Part shown: positions 36,295 through 45,392 of the stretch, in pieces
Layout of the letters: every line of letters starts with the position of its first letter
How positions within the stretch are numbered: the first letter of the stretch is position 1
Assembly (NCBI RefSeq): GCF_004364165.1
Contig: NZ_SOAY01000010.1
Location: 1,205,098 to 1,269,097, forward strand
Direction of reading: 5' to 3'
DNA: 64,000 bases
Source: Maribacter spongiicola
GTDB taxonomy: Bacteria; Bacteroidota; Bacteroidia; Flavobacteriales; Flavobacteriaceae
The notes under the pieces: generated by a model
Database searches by the model: none
What the model saw: the letters and a program-made list of their open reading frames with translations, nothing else
What the model was told of the DNA's origin: nothing
Made by a program: the position numbers and the translations under genes

Positions 36295-37072
36295 TATAAC
36301 AACATTAGAAGTAGGTGGTCAACAGGTTAAAATTGAAGCTGGCGAACTGGTAGGATACCAAGTTTCTGGTTATGAATTCATGCACCAAAAGGGAAACCCT
36401 GGGTGGCGTAGTGTAGATACTGAAATGTTCCCGTTGATCGGACCAACAAATGAGGCAGATTTTAAAGTAAAAACTCCCAAAGGTTTCGCAACTCAAGATC
36501 AGCACGGTCTATTACGTGAAATGAAATATAAGTTAGTAGAAAGCTCAGCAAGTAAAGCTGTGTTCTCTAAAAAATATACGGCAAATACCGAGGTTTTAAA
36601 TTCAAAGTATCCTAAAAAATCTACCGCAGAAAAACTGAGCTGGCCTTACGATTTTGAGTTTATAAAGTCACTTGAATTAATAGACAATTCATTGGTGGTT
36701 ACCTTTTCAATTTCAGGGGAAGAAGGCATGCCTTTTATGTTGGGTTATCACCCAGCGTTTATGTTGCATAGCGATAATGCTATTATTTCTGCTGGAGAAC
36801 AAAATATTACTATACCTGAAGTTATGGAAGTTGGTAGTAGAGCATTACAAGTGCCAAATACCGATGTAATTACTTTAAAAGATGAGAAATCACTTCAAAT
36901 AACATCTGAAGGATTTAGTCATTTTATGCTTTGGACGGAGGTGCCGAATATGGTGTGCATAGAACCAATTACTTTTTATCCGTATGCGGTTGAACAAGAT
37001 AATTTGGCAGAAGGTTTTATGGTTTTAAAGAAGGAACCTGCAATTTTCACAGTTACGTTAAAACCTTTGTAA
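36287..37072 (+). CDS. Aldose 1-epimerase (galactose mutarotase) family protein
   Basis: Beta-sandwich mutarotase-like protein of 261 residues. Recognisable parts are the N-terminal EFMHQKGNPGWRSVDTEMFP, the His in DQHGLLREMKY, GYHPAFML, and the C-terminal Glu in CIEPITFYPYA. It lacks a signal peptide, so it is cytoplasmic, unlike its overlapping upstream partner. The sugar is not predictable; these shorter members often act on hexose phosphates. Confidence 0.9.
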   Translation: MSNITTLEVGGQQVKIEAGELVGYQVSGYEFMHQKGNPGWRSVDTEMFPLIGPTNEADFKVKTPKGFATQDQHGLLREMKYKLVESSASKAVFSKKYTANTEVLNSKYPKKSTAEKLSWPYDFEFIKSLELIDNSLVVTFSISGEEGMPFMLGYHPAFMLHSDNAIISAGEQNITIPEVMEVGSRALQVPNTDVITLKDEKSLQITSEGFSHFMLWTEVPNMVCIEPITFYPYAVEQDNLAEGFMVLKKEPAIFTVTLKPL

Positions 37073-37100
37073 ATTAAAATTCATCGCTAAAGAATAGTGC

Positions 37101-37874
37101 ATGTGTTATGATGTAAAAACCAGCTTAGAGGCACAGTTAAAAAGGGCAAAGAGAAGTCAAGATTTAAAAGCTATCGAAGAGATTGTTGAAAAATTGGGGC
37201 CATTGACCGATTTGCCGCTTCACCATGCATCGGGGTTTTCACATCCTGAGGTTTTAATTTATACTAATGATGATCCATTTTATCCTATTGTGGCTACCTG
37301 GGGGTTGATTCCACATTGGGTGAATAGTGCTGAACAACAAAAGAAAATTTGGAACAGTACCTTAAACGCTCGGGTCGAAACCATTTTCGAGAAACCTGCT
37401 TTTAAAGATGCTGCGAACGAAAAACGATGCATGCTTTATGTTGACGGCTTTTACGAACATCACCATTATAACGATAACACGTATCCGTTTTTCATCCACC
37501 GAAAAAATAATCAACCTTTAGCCTTGGCTGCATTATGGTCTGAATGGATACATCCTGAACACGGCGGTACCATCAAGTCTTTTTCAATTGTAACCACTGT
37601 AGGTAATGGCATGATGTCTAAAATTCATAATAACGCTAAATTGAAAGAACCACGTATGCCCTTAATGCTTTCTGAAGATTTGGAAGAGCAATGGCTTTCA
37701 TCAAATGCAGATTTTGAAAAGGAACTGACTACACTGCTAAATAATGATAATGATCTGGAATTAAAAGCGCACACAGTGGGTAAACTGCGCGGCAAAAACT
37801 ATGCAGGTAATATAGCATCAATTTCAGATGAAGTAGTTTATACAGAATTGGAACCGGAAGAACTTAATTTTTAA
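37101..37874 (+). CDS. SOS response-associated peptidase (SRAP/HMCES/YedK)
   Basis: The protein protects abasic sites in single-stranded DNA by forming a thiazolidine crosslink through Cys2. The initiating MCYD gives the required cysteine after Met removal. The other active-site residues can be placed at N89 (NARVET), E119 (DGFYEHH) and H176 (SKIHNN). Its 257 residues are normal. The TfoX-N gene follows after three bases. Confidence 0.95.
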   Translation: MCYDVKTSLEAQLKRAKRSQDLKAIEEIVEKLGPLTDLPLHHASGFSHPEVLIYTNDDPFYPIVATWGLIPHWVNSAEQQKKIWNSTLNARVETIFEKPAFKDAANEKRCMLYVDGFYEHHHYNDNTYPFFIHRKNNQPLALAALWSEWIHPEHGGTIKSFSIVTTVGNGMMSKIHNNAKLKEPRMPLMLSEDLEEQWLSSNADFEKELTTLLNNDNDLELKAHTVGKLRGKNYAGNIASISDEVVYTELEPEELNF

Positions 37875-37877
37875 GCT

Positions 37878-38222
37878 ATGGCATACAGCGAGTATTTAGC
37901 AGATAGGGTAAGACCACGTCTTAAAGGAAAAGGCGAATTGGAAGAAAAGAAAATGATGGGCGGTCTCACCTTTATGGTCAATGGCAAAATGTGTATTGGT
38001 ATTATGTTCGACAAAAAAAGTGAAGAAGATAAGTTAATGGTGCGTGTTGGTAAATTGAATTATGAAGAATTACTGAATAAACCGGGCAGCAGACCAATGG
38101 ACTTTACGGGCAAACCCTTACGCGATTTTCTGTTTATAGGTCCTGACGGATTTGACACCGAAGATGATCTTGATTTTTGGGTTGCGCAAGCTTTGGAATT
38201 CAACAGACTATTAAATGTATAA
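37878..38222 (+). CDS. TfoX N-terminal-domain protein
   Basis: This 114-residue protein has only the TfoX/Sxy N-terminal domain: MMGGLTFMVNGKMCIGIMFD, MVRVGKLNYEELL and PLRDFLFIGPDGF. Full-length Sxy controls competence in gammaproteobacteria; short flavobacterial forms have unknown function. It is probably co-transcribed with the SRAP gene. Confidence 0.88.
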   Translation: MAYSEYLADRVRPRLKGKGELEEKKMMGGLTFMVNGKMCIGIMFDKKSEEDKLMVRVGKLNYEELLNKPGSRPMDFTGKPLRDFLFIGPDGFDTEDDLDFWVAQALEFNRLLNV

Positions 38223-38277
38223 AGTAATGATTCTAATATCTGCTTTCCATGCCCTTTAGAATGATTAAATTTACAGA

Positions 38278-40026
38278 GTGAAAAACATTTTTCCTTTTTT
38301 GGAATGGGTTTCAACCTATAAAAAAGCTTACTTTATAAAAGATTTGTTGGCTGGTTTAACCGTTGGTATCGTTTTGGTGCCACAAGGTATGGCGTATGCA
38401 ATGATTGCAGGGTTGCCGCCAGTTCATGGTCTATATGCCTCTTTATTTCCGATACTTACCTATGCACTTTTAGGAACATCACGAAAAATAGCTGTTGGGC
38501 CTGTTGCGATGGATTCGTTATTGGTAGCGGTAGGTTTAGGGACATTGGCAATAACCGGTGTAGAAAACTACATTATAATGGTCGTATTACTTACCCTAAT
38601 GGTAGGTTGCATTCAATTTTTGTTGGGTGTATTTCGTATGGGTTTTTTGGTCAATTTTCTTTCTAAACCCGTAATTAGTGGTTTTACATCCGCGGCAGCG
38701 ATTATTATAGTGCTAAGTCAGTTGAAACATTTATTGGGTGTTTCTGTGCCAGGCAGCAATAAGATCTATGAAACTATTTTCAATATTTTTTATAAACTAG
38801 GCGAAATCAATTGGGTGGATTTCAGTATAGGTCTGGTGGGTATAGCACTGTTACTTAGTTTTAAAAAATGGAATAGAAATATACCTGGTATTCTAATTAT
38901 TGTGGTACTCGGTATTGTAGCGGTATACCTATTTCAGTTAAACGTTTTTGGTATTAAACTGGTAGGTAGCGTGCCAAGCGGTCTGCCAATTTTTGTTTTA
39001 CCAACAATCGATATAGAGAATATGAAACAATTAGCGCCTATAGCGATTGCTTTGGCGTTGGTAGGGTATTTAGAGGCTATCTCTATTGGTAAGGCGATCG
39101 AAGATAAAACGGGTGAAGATACTATTCAGGCAAATCAAGAATTAATTGCTATTGGTTCGTCAAATATTGTGGGGTCTTTTTTTCAAGGCTATCCGGTGAC
39201 GGCTAGTTTCTCTAGATCGGCAATTAGTTATGATGCTGGTACAAAAACAAACCTTTCAGCAATATTCAGTGTTGTATTGGTGGTGCTGACCTTGTTGTTT
39301 TTAACGCCCTTATTTCAATATTTGCCTAATGCAATTTTGGCAAGTATTATTATGGTATCGGTAGTAAAACTCATAGATATCGCTTACTTCAAACATTTAT
39401 GGCTCAATAGAAAAGATGAGTTTTTTATAATGTTGATTACGTTTATAATCACACTGTTTGTGGGTATTACACAAGGTATTTTAATTGGTGTGCTGTGTTC
39501 TTTATTGCTGATGGTATATAGAACATCTAAACCACATTTTGTAGAGATAGGCAATATTGGTAATTCTGACTACTATAAAAATGTCATCCGTTTTGCAGAT
39601 GAGGTAGTGGTACGAAATGATCTATTAATAGTGCGTTTCGATTCGCAATTGTACTTTGGAAATTCCGCCTATTTTAAAAAGCAATTATTAAAACATATTA
39701 GGGCAAAAGGACCGCAGTTGAAAGGGATAATTTTGAACGCAGAGGCTATAAATTATATTGATGCTACCGCAGCAGATATGCTTACGAAATTGATACATGA
39801 TATTCGAGATAGGGGATTTCAGTTCTACATTGCTGGAGCTATTGGACCTACAAGAGATATCATATTTAATACCGGAATCATTAAAGAATTGCAACGAGAG
39901 TTTTTATTTGTAAAAACGAAAGAAGCGGTTGATTTCTTTGACGACCCCAATGAGATTTCATTACTGGCTGCAAAAGTGGCTTACGAAAATAGTAGAATGG
40001 CCAAATCTAAAAGAGGCTTAAATTAA
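38278..40026 (+). CDS. SulP-family anion transporter with STAS domain
   Basis: The 582-residue transporter has the SulP signature VPQGMAYAMIAGLPPVHGLY near residue 37, about 12-14 helices to residue 420, and a cytoplasmic STAS domain (about 440-555; LKGIILNAEAINYIDATAAD). A GTG at 38278 is the start and gives the normal N-terminus KNIFPFLEWV. Substrates in the family are sulfate, bicarbonate and related anions. The sulfur-oxidising fusion enzyme lies 55 bases downstream, which favours a sulfur oxyanion. Confidence 0.92.
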   Translation: MKNIFPFLEWVSTYKKAYFIKDLLAGLTVGIVLVPQGMAYAMIAGLPPVHGLYASLFPILTYALLGTSRKIAVGPVAMDSLLVAVGLGTLAITGVENYIIMVVLLTLMVGCIQFLLGVFRMGFLVNFLSKPVISGFTSAAAIIIVLSQLKHLLGVSVPGSNKIYETIFNIFYKLGEINWVDFSIGLVGIALLLSFKKWNRNIPGILIIVVLGIVAVYLFQLNVFGIKLVGSVPSGLPIFVLPTIDIENMKQLAPIAIALALVGYLEAISIGKAIEDKTGEDTIQANQELIAIGSSNIVGSFFQGYPVTASFSRSAISYDAGTKTNLSAIFSVVLVVLTLLFLTPLFQYLPNAILASIIMVSVVKLIDIAYFKHLWLNRKDEFFIMLITFIITLFVGITQGILIGVLCSLLLMVYRTSKPHFVEIGNIGNSDYYKNVIRFADEVVVRNDLLIVRFDSQLYFGNSAYFKKQLLKHIRAKGPQLKGIILNAEAINYIDATAADMLTKLIHDIRDRGFQFYIAGAIGPTRDIIFNTGIIKELQREFLFVKTKEAVDFFDDPNEISLLAAKVAYENSRMAKSKRGLN

Positions 40027-40081
40027 ATAAATCTCGTACCTTAAAGGTGAAGAGGTTTTTGAACATTAAAAATAGTATCGT

Positions 40082-41491
40082 ATGAATATAGAACAGATAT
40101 ATACAGGTTGTTTGGCTCAGGGAGCATATTATATTGAGAGTGATGGTGAAGTAGCAATAATTGACCCGTTAAGAGAGGTGAGTCCGTATGTGAAGAGAGC
40201 TAAAAACGACAATGCCAAGATCAAGTATATATTTGAAACCCATTTTCATGCGGATTTTGTTAGTGGTCATGTCACTTTATCCAAAGAAACAGGAGCGCCA
40301 ATTATCTACGGACCAACAGCTAATCCAACTTTCGATGCTATTATAGCTGAAGACGAACAAGAATTTCAATTGGGTAAGATTATATTTAAGGTGTTGCATA
40401 CTCCTGGGCATACTATGGAAAGTACTACTTATTTGTTGCGTGATGAAAACGGTAAAGACCATGCAATTTTCTCAGGAGACACGTTGTTTTTAGGTGATGT
40501 TGGTAGACCAGATTTAGCTCAGAAATCTGCTGATATGACACAAGAGCAACTGGCAGGTACCTTGTTCGATAGTCTGCGTACTAAAATTATGCCGTTGGCA
40601 GATGATGTAATTGTGTATCCGGCTCATGGTGCAGGATCTGCATGTGGTAAGAATATGATGAAGGAAACGGTAGATACCTTGGGTAATCAGAAAAATATGA
40701 ATTACGCGCTTAGGGCTGATATGACCAAAGAAGAATTTGTAAAAGAAGTAACTGACGGGTTGTTGCCACCACCTAAATATTTTCCTTTAAATGTAAAGAT
40801 GAATAAGGAAGGGTATGAAGATATTGGTGATGTGCTTGATCGCGGTAATGTTGAATTGTCTCCCGACGAATTTGAAAAAGCAGCGAACGATACTGAAGCC
40901 TTGGTATTAGATGTAAGGCATCAAGATGAATTTGTAAAAGGTCATGTGCCGAGATCAATATTTATCGGACTTAATGGTGATTTTGCTCCGTGGGTGGGCG
41001 ATTTAATTGCTGATACCAAACAACCTTTGTTATTGGTGATACCGGAAGGAAAGGAAGAAGAAGCGATTACGAGATTATCTCGTGTAGGTTTTGATTCTGC
41101 TATTGGATATTTAAAAGGCGGAATTGAAGCTTGGAAAGCGGCTGGAAAAGAAATTGACCAAATAACATCTATTACAGCATCCGAAGCCAAAACTCTTATC
41201 GATAAGGATAATATTGAAATTTTCGATGTGCGTAAAGATGGCGAATACTTAAGTGAGCACTTAGTAGGTGCTGTTCATACACCTTTGAGCGAATTGAACA
41301 AGCATTTATCTGAATTTCCTGAGAAGGGAGAATTTTTAGTGCATTGTGCTGGCGGATACCGTTCTGTAATAGCTTCATCTATTTTAAAGAGTCGCGGCAT
41401 CCACAATTTTATCGATGTAAAAGGCGGATATGGAGCACTTAAAAATGAAGATTTGAAGAAGACAGATTACGTTTGTCCGACGACGTTGTAA
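40082..41491 (+). CDS. Persulfide dioxygenase-rhodanese fusion (CstB-like)
   Basis: A metallo-beta-lactamase-fold persulfide dioxygenase (about 1-240) is joined to two rhodanese domains. Iron ligands lie in ETHFHADFVSGH (H54, H56, D58, H63), with further motifs LHTPGHTMES and SGDTLFLGDVGRPDLA. The first rhodanese domain (about 260-360) lacks a catalytic cysteine. The second has VHCAGGYRS with C422. CstB-type enzymes turn low-molecular-weight persulfides into thiosulfate, detoxifying sulfide. It pairs with the SulP transporter upstream, which may move the sulfite, sulfate or thiosulfate produced. Confidence 0.93.
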   Translation: MNIEQIYTGCLAQGAYYIESDGEVAIIDPLREVSPYVKRAKNDNAKIKYIFETHFHADFVSGHVTLSKETGAPIIYGPTANPTFDAIIAEDEQEFQLGKIIFKVLHTPGHTMESTTYLLRDENGKDHAIFSGDTLFLGDVGRPDLAQKSADMTQEQLAGTLFDSLRTKIMPLADDVIVYPAHGAGSACGKNMMKETVDTLGNQKNMNYALRADMTKEEFVKEVTDGLLPPPKYFPLNVKMNKEGYEDIGDVLDRGNVELSPDEFEKAANDTEALVLDVRHQDEFVKGHVPRSIFIGLNGDFAPWVGDLIADTKQPLLLVIPEGKEEEAITRLSRVGFDSAIGYLKGGIEAWKAAGKEIDQITSITASEAKTLIDKDNIEIFDVRKDGEYLSEHLVGAVHTPLSELNKHLSEFPEKGEFLVHCAGGYRSVIASSILKSRGIHNFIDVKGGYGALKNEDLKKTDYVCPTTL

Positions 41492-41548
41492 AAACGAAGG
41501 TTTCGTTTACAATTAGTTTAGTATATTTAATAGATTCTAATTAGAGCT

Positions 41549-41731
41549 ATGTTAAAAAATTTTATAGAGCGAGTTGGCATAATGAATATTATGATGCTGT
41601 TAGTTGTAATTTCTATAATTGTCGTCTCGGAGGTTCTCTTTTTATCAGGTAAGAAACTCGATGCTATTTTTATAGCATTTTGGGCACCGACCATTCTTGG
41701 TTTTATGAACTACTTAAAATATAAAAAATAG
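41549..41731 (+). CDS. Small two-helix membrane protein
   Basis: The 60-residue protein consists almost entirely of two hydrophobic helices (NIMMLLVVISIIVVSEVLFL and AIFIAFWAPTILGFMNYL) and a basic tail KYKK. I do not recognise a family. Its stop codon overlaps the GTG start of the next small gene as TAGTG. Confidence 0.6.
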   Translation: MLKNFIERVGIMNIMMLLVVISIIVVSEVLFLSGKKLDAIFIAFWAPTILGFMNYLKYKK

Positions 41732-41826
41732 TGGAATTCGTCCTAATTTATTCAATTGTAGTATCCATCATATTTATGGTGTGGTTACTCTTTATAATTA
41801 GGATGTATAAGAAAATGAATAAATAA
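41731..41826 (+). CDS. 31-residue single-helix membrane peptide
   Basis: A GTG overlapping the previous stop opens a 31-codon frame: a 24-residue hydrophobic helix (VLIYSIVVSIIFMVWLLFII) and a basic tail RMYKKMNK, ending at TAA 41826. The tight overlap and the classical inside-positive layout support a real small membrane protein, perhaps forming a complex with the 60-residue neighbour. Confidence 0.5.
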   Translation: MEFVLIYSIVVSIIFMVWLLFIIRMYKKMNK

Positions 41827-41840
41827 AACTGCCGATGTCT

Positions 41841-43205
41841 TTAAATAGAAATGGCTGATTCAGGATTTTTTCTCAAATAACTTTCAACAATACGCTGGGT
41901 TTCCAGCGTATTTTTTTGTGGTGTAATAAACATCTCAAGGTCTTCAATTTGCGCTATAGCAACATCGGTAGGGGCAAAGCCGTAACCAACATAATTATTT
42001 TCTCTGATGATAACAAATCCGTTTTCTTCCATAGTTCTGCCACTGGTTTTAATAACAAGGGTAGCTTCTACTTCTTTAATGCTTTGTAAGGCATCAATAA
42101 CCCGTTGGTTGTATGCTGTAACCATTTCTAGATCAGAGCAAATACCTATACATTGTTTGATTTTGTAGTGCGAGCATACAGCCACATTCTCTTGCAGATG
42201 GCAATACTTAGGGCAAAGCTCGAAAGTGCTGCACAGGGTTTCTAAATACTGTCTGGCCTCGGTCGGACTATAACAAATAGCAACCGGATTCGGAGTCATC
42301 TTTATTTTATTAAAAGCTAGATGTATAATGCCGTTTCGGTCTTCGTAGGTGAAAATGCCGTATTGTTGAATAGACCTTTTTTGTGCACTATTATATTTAG
42401 GATAATGGCGTTTAATTTCGGCAGATTCTTTCAGTAAGGCAATGAGTTCATTACCGGTTTCCACAAAATCTAATGATCTAGTTTCTGCACAGAGGGTAAT
42501 TTCTTTTGTCTTTTTATCATAAAAATGACCAAGCACTCTTTTCTTGATATTTTTGGCTTTACCAACATAGATAATTTTACCCTTACTGTTTTTAAAGTAA
42601 TATACACCCGCAGTAGTCGGCAGTTTTAAATATTCTTCTTTTGGTAATCCAGGTGGTAAAGTAGCTTCTTGAGATTTTGAATTCAAAAATTGTTTAAAAA
42701 CGGAATCTGCATTTTCAGCTCTCAGTAATTTATGAAATAAAAGTACCGTGGCATGGGCATCACCTCTTGCGCGGTGTCTATCGGTTAAAGGAATACCTAA
42801 GGCAGCCGTTAATTTACCTAAACTGTAGGAGTTGTAGCCAGGCAATAATTTTCTTGAAAGACGAACGGTACATAATTTCTTTCTAGAAAAATCATGACCC
42901 AATAATTTAAACTCATTTTTAATGACATTGTAATCGAAATTGACACTGTGGGCTACAAAAATGGTGTTTTTGGTAATTTCTACAATCTGCGGAATCAGCT
43001 CTTCTAATAACGGAGCATTTCGTACCATATCATCGTCAATGCCAGTGAGTCCGGTTATAAATGTAGGAATCGGACATTCCGGATTTACCAACGAGGTAAA
43101 CTCATCAATAACCTCATGACCATCATATTTAAAAATGGAAATTTCGGTAATTCGGTTACCCTTTATGCCGTTTCCGGTAGTTTCTATGTCAATTATTGTA
43201 TACAA
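41841..43205 (-). CDS. DnaQ-type 3'-5' exonuclease fused to a GIY-YIG nuclease (UvrC N-terminal/Cho-like)
   Basis: The N-terminal domain (about 1-165) is a DEDDh exonuclease: IIDIETTGNGIKGNRITEIS, VAHSVNFDYNVIKNEF and RHRARGDAHATVLLF. A GIY-YIG domain follows (about 200-285; GVYYFKNSKGKIIYVGKAKN, IKKRVLGHFYD), then a 170-residue C-terminal part with a CPKYCHLQ / CSHYKIKQCIGIC cysteine cluster. The architecture matches PolC-like/UvrC-N fusions thought to act in repair, similar to E. coli Cho. It lacks the UvrB-binding and helix-hairpin-helix domains of full UvrC. Confidence 0.93.
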   Translation of the reverse strand: MYTIIDIETTGNGIKGNRITEISIFKYDGHEVIDEFTSLVNPECPIPTFITGLTGIDDDMVRNAPLLEELIPQIVEITKNTIFVAHSVNFDYNVIKNEFKLLGHDFSRKKLCTVRLSRKLLPGYNSYSLGKLTAALGIPLTDRHRARGDAHATVLLFHKLLRAENADSVFKQFLNSKSQEATLPPGLPKEEYLKLPTTAGVYYFKNSKGKIIYVGKAKNIKKRVLGHFYDKKTKEITLCAETRSLDFVETGNELIALLKESAEIKRHYPKYNSAQKRSIQQYGIFTYEDRNGIIHLAFNKIKMTPNPVAICYSPTEARQYLETLCSTFELCPKYCHLQENVAVCSHYKIKQCIGICSDLEMVTAYNQRVIDALQSIKEVEATLVIKTSGRTMEENGFVIIRENNYVGYGFAPTDVAIAQIEDLEMFITPQKNTLETQRIVESYLRKNPESAISI

Positions 43206-43230
43206 AAAGTGAAGAATGAATTTAGAACTG

Positions 43231-43238
43231 CAAAGTTA
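43231..43238 (-). promoter_or_regulatory. -7 promoter element for the exonuclease/GIY-YIG gene
   Basis: On the minus strand these bases read TAACTTTG, a perfect TAnnTTTG, 26 bases before the ATG at 43205. No strong -33 box was found. Confidence 0.45.
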
Positions 43239-43245
43239 GCAGAAA

Positions 43246-43335
43246 ATGCAGTATCATTTTATTTACGGTCAGGTATATCTAGATATTATTGAGGAAGTAA
43301 TTGAATTAGAGAGATGTACTGCCGATTGCGTATAA
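43246..43335 (+). other. Candidate 29-codon ORF in the 315-base gap 43206-43520
   Basis: The frame from ATG 43246 to TAA 43335 encodes 29 residues with a helix-like segment (YLDIIEEVIELERCTADC). It lies across the promoter region of the divergent gene and has no promoter of its own that I can see. The rest of the gap is AT-rich without other signals. It may be chance. Confidence 0.2.
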
Positions 43336-43520
43336 AATGAATCGCCAAATATGTATTTCAAAATAATTTTCGAAAAATAATTGCTCGAGAAGAGAACTGA
43401 TGGAAAGTTAAAAGATATTCGCTCATTTAAAATTTTAAAACTAGCAATATTAAATAAATAGTGTCACTTTAAAATTCAAAGCGTGTTGGTAGGTCTTAAA
43501 TGATATAGGAGAAAATAGTA

Positions 43521-43727
43521 TTAGTTACTTTCTTTTACCTTGTCAAGGTTGATAGCAGCTACACCTAAATCAGTGTTCAATGAGCTAGTTGAGATTGATT
43601 TCTCAGTGTTATCACGTACAACATATTCTGATACAAGGTCGTAATCTTTACCGCAAGATGATAAACTTAAAAGAAAAAGAACGGCTGCTAAAGGGACGAA
43701 AAAGGCTTTGGTAGTATTAAATTTCAT
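43521..43727 (-). CDS. Small lipoprotein of unknown function
   Basis: The 68-residue product has a signal peptide and lipobox SLSSC (Cys at 25), then a short polar tail (GKDYDLVSEYVVRDNTEKSI). No family is recognised. It stands alone, with 285 bases of AT-rich DNA upstream containing a long hairpin. Confidence 0.7.
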   Translation of the reverse strand: MKFNTTKAFFVPLAAVLFLLSLSSCGKDYDLVSEYVVRDNTEKSISTSSLNTDLGVAAINLDKVKESN

Positions 43728-43940
43728 GTAATTGGTAATAAAAGTTATCTCGCTATTTTATTAGCGCATTTCGAAAATATTTAAACTTTATTCATTAACG
43801 ATGAAAAGTTCGTTTTATTCGATGAAATGCACGCGAATGTTATTAACACCTATTGTTGATAACAAAAAGAGGTCTCTTTATTAGCGTATCTACTTATATG
43901 TTAAGTAAGAATATCTGATTTTTTAATAAAATAAGTAAAA

Positions 43941-44012
43941 ACCAAGCCCTTCATTTTTGTTGTTATTCTAGTTCCCCCGATTTCGATTAACAATTTCCAT
44001 GAAGGGCTTGGT
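43941..44012 (-). terminator. Long-looped inverted repeat, probable terminator of the small gene at 44013
   Basis: ACCAAGCCCTTCAT at 43941-43954 and ATGAAGGGCTTGGT at 43999-44012 are perfect 14-base arms around a 44-base loop; the loop has a further weak pair (TTGTTA/TAACAA). On the minus strand the stem is followed by TTTTTACTTATTTT, and the stop codon of the small gene abuts it. The large loop is unusual for a terminator. Confidence 0.6.
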
Positions 44013-44189
44013 CTAAAAAATGTTCAATGTTTTAAAAGCATCGGTCTTTTTACCATGTTCGTATTTATAATGTAGCCTAATAATTAATAAAAGTTCAGAT
44101 TCGGTAAGTTCATAGCTTGTCTTCAACGATTTTATTTTTCGTTCGCTCAACTTTGCCAAAATTTGTAATTCTTCTTTTTGCCTTTGCAT
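44013..44189 (-). CDS. Small helical protein of unknown function
   Basis: From ATG 44189 the product is 58 residues, mostly helical and charged (RQKEELQILAKLSERKIKSL, TESELLLIIRLHYKYEHGKK). The frame upstream of this ATG is open to 44366 but reads like noncoding DNA and includes a hairpin (44202-44232) just before the start. No family is recognised. Confidence 0.5.
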   Translation of the reverse strand: MQRQKEELQILAKLSERKIKSLKTSYELTESELLLIIRLHYKYEHGKKTDAFKTLNIF

Positions 44190-44421
44190 ATTTTTTAATT
44201 TAAATCTGCCCTCTTGTGGGGCGGACAGATTTTTTACAACAAACAATTCACTTAACGTACCATAGTATATGTTGGTTAAAAATAGGAGTAGGCGTACATC
44301 CAAACAATACCCAATAAAGGGTATATTAAAGGAAATGAAACTATGATGGATATTTCTACTTGTCAAAGAAGGAGGAAAGTAGAGTGCAAAATAGACTTTA
44401 CAGCATACAAAGAATTTAAAC

Positions 44422-44541
44422 TTACCTTGATGTTAAGGTAAACTTCAATTTAATATATGAATGCATCTTTGCGGTGAGTTTAGAATAAGTTTGAGTTAGT
44501 TGAATAACCGGCGCATCCTCATTATGTGTCGGTTTATTTAT
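44422..44541 (+). other. Dyad, near-consensus promoter and hairpin in the gap 44190-44583; possible small RNA locus
   Basis: TTACCTT at 44422-44428 and AAGGTAA at 44435-44441 form a perfect dyad. Downstream, GCATCTTTGCGG near 44463 differs by one base from a TAnnTTTG element. AACCGGCGCAT (44506-44516) pairs with ATGTGTCGGTT (44524-44534) with two G-T wobbles and is followed by TTATTTATG. Together these could make an RNA of about 65 bases, but each part is weak. Confidence 0.25.
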
Positions 44542-44583
44542 GTTCAAAATAATGGTGGAATATAGTTTTAGGGTAAATAGGTG

Positions 44584-44814
44584 TTAGAATTGAACTTTCA
44601 TTTCCTTAATTCTTAAAATCTGTACGCGTAACAAATTCTGGAAGATTTGAACAATACGCTCTTGGTTTTCTTCAGGAATGCGGCCACCTATAATCCAATT
44701 TTTCTTAACGAACTTGGTGCTTTCTAAATTAAACTCTGACTTTAAAAGTAGTAGGGCTTCTTCGCGAGTTTCGTCGTTCATTTTACTGAACATCTGTCTA
44801 ATATTTTCGGTCAT
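44584..44814 (-). CDS. Hypothetical small protein
   Basis: This 76-residue product is charged and helical (MFSKMNDETREEALLLLKSE, PEENQERIVQIFQNLLRVQI) with a central KKNWIIGGRI. It starts at ATG 44814. No family is recognised; a regulatory or DNA-binding role is possible but not shown. Confidence 0.55.
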   Translation of the reverse strand: MTENIRQMFSKMNDETREEALLLLKSEFNLESTKFVKKNWIIGGRIPEENQERIVQIFQNLLRVQILRIKEMKVQF

Positions 44815-45392
44815 TGGTGGTTATGGTAGATTCCAAAAATAGAAAAAAAAGTGATGCCATCTATTAAAAGATTTAAACAGATACGAGCAAGTTGATTACA
44901 ATGTAGATTATTAGAATCTCATAGATATCTATAGAGTGATTATATTGATATCTTAACTGTTTAAAAAAGATGGTATGTTATGCTAATTTTAAAAGCTGTT
45001 GTAGTCTTCTGTATTTGAATTTATTATTTTGTAAAATTTGATAACAATTGAAGAGTAATACTATTATTTATAGGTATTAGAATTTAATTTTAACGTTAAG
45101 TTAGTTTTATTGAAAAAGAATCACCTTTTTATGAAATAAATATTTCTAATCGTATTGATAGCCAATGTCTGATTTTTTAGAATTTCTTTCAAATTATTCG
45201 TATTTTTTATAACTTAATACTGGAAATATTGCGATGGTTGTTTCTTAGGCGTTATACTTCGTATTCATACGACATGAAAACGAGTTTTTCTGCTAAATAT
45301 TAGTTTTCTTTGAAAATATTTTGTAAGTTTTATCTTGTTAAATATATTAACAATATTTCAAAGTATAATCTAGTATCAAAAAATAAATTGCT
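44815..45392. other. 578-base AT-rich region without a recognised gene
   Basis: No convincing ORF is seen on either strand. Loosely complementary segments lie at 44857-44880 (CCATCT, TTAAACAG) and 44957-44973 (CTGTTTAA, AGATGG), and a 12-bp palindrome, ATAGATATCTAT, is at 44921-44932. The right part is the leader and promoter region of the receiver-protein gene. Confidence 0.6.

Noticed and set aside
44190..44366. Upstream extension of the small gene at 44013
   Set aside because: The extension crosses a hairpin and has noncoding-like composition; the ATG at 44189 is a better start.
44921..44932. 12-bp palindrome ATAGATATCTAT as an operator
   Set aside because: It is AT-rich, single copy, and not positioned at any gene start.
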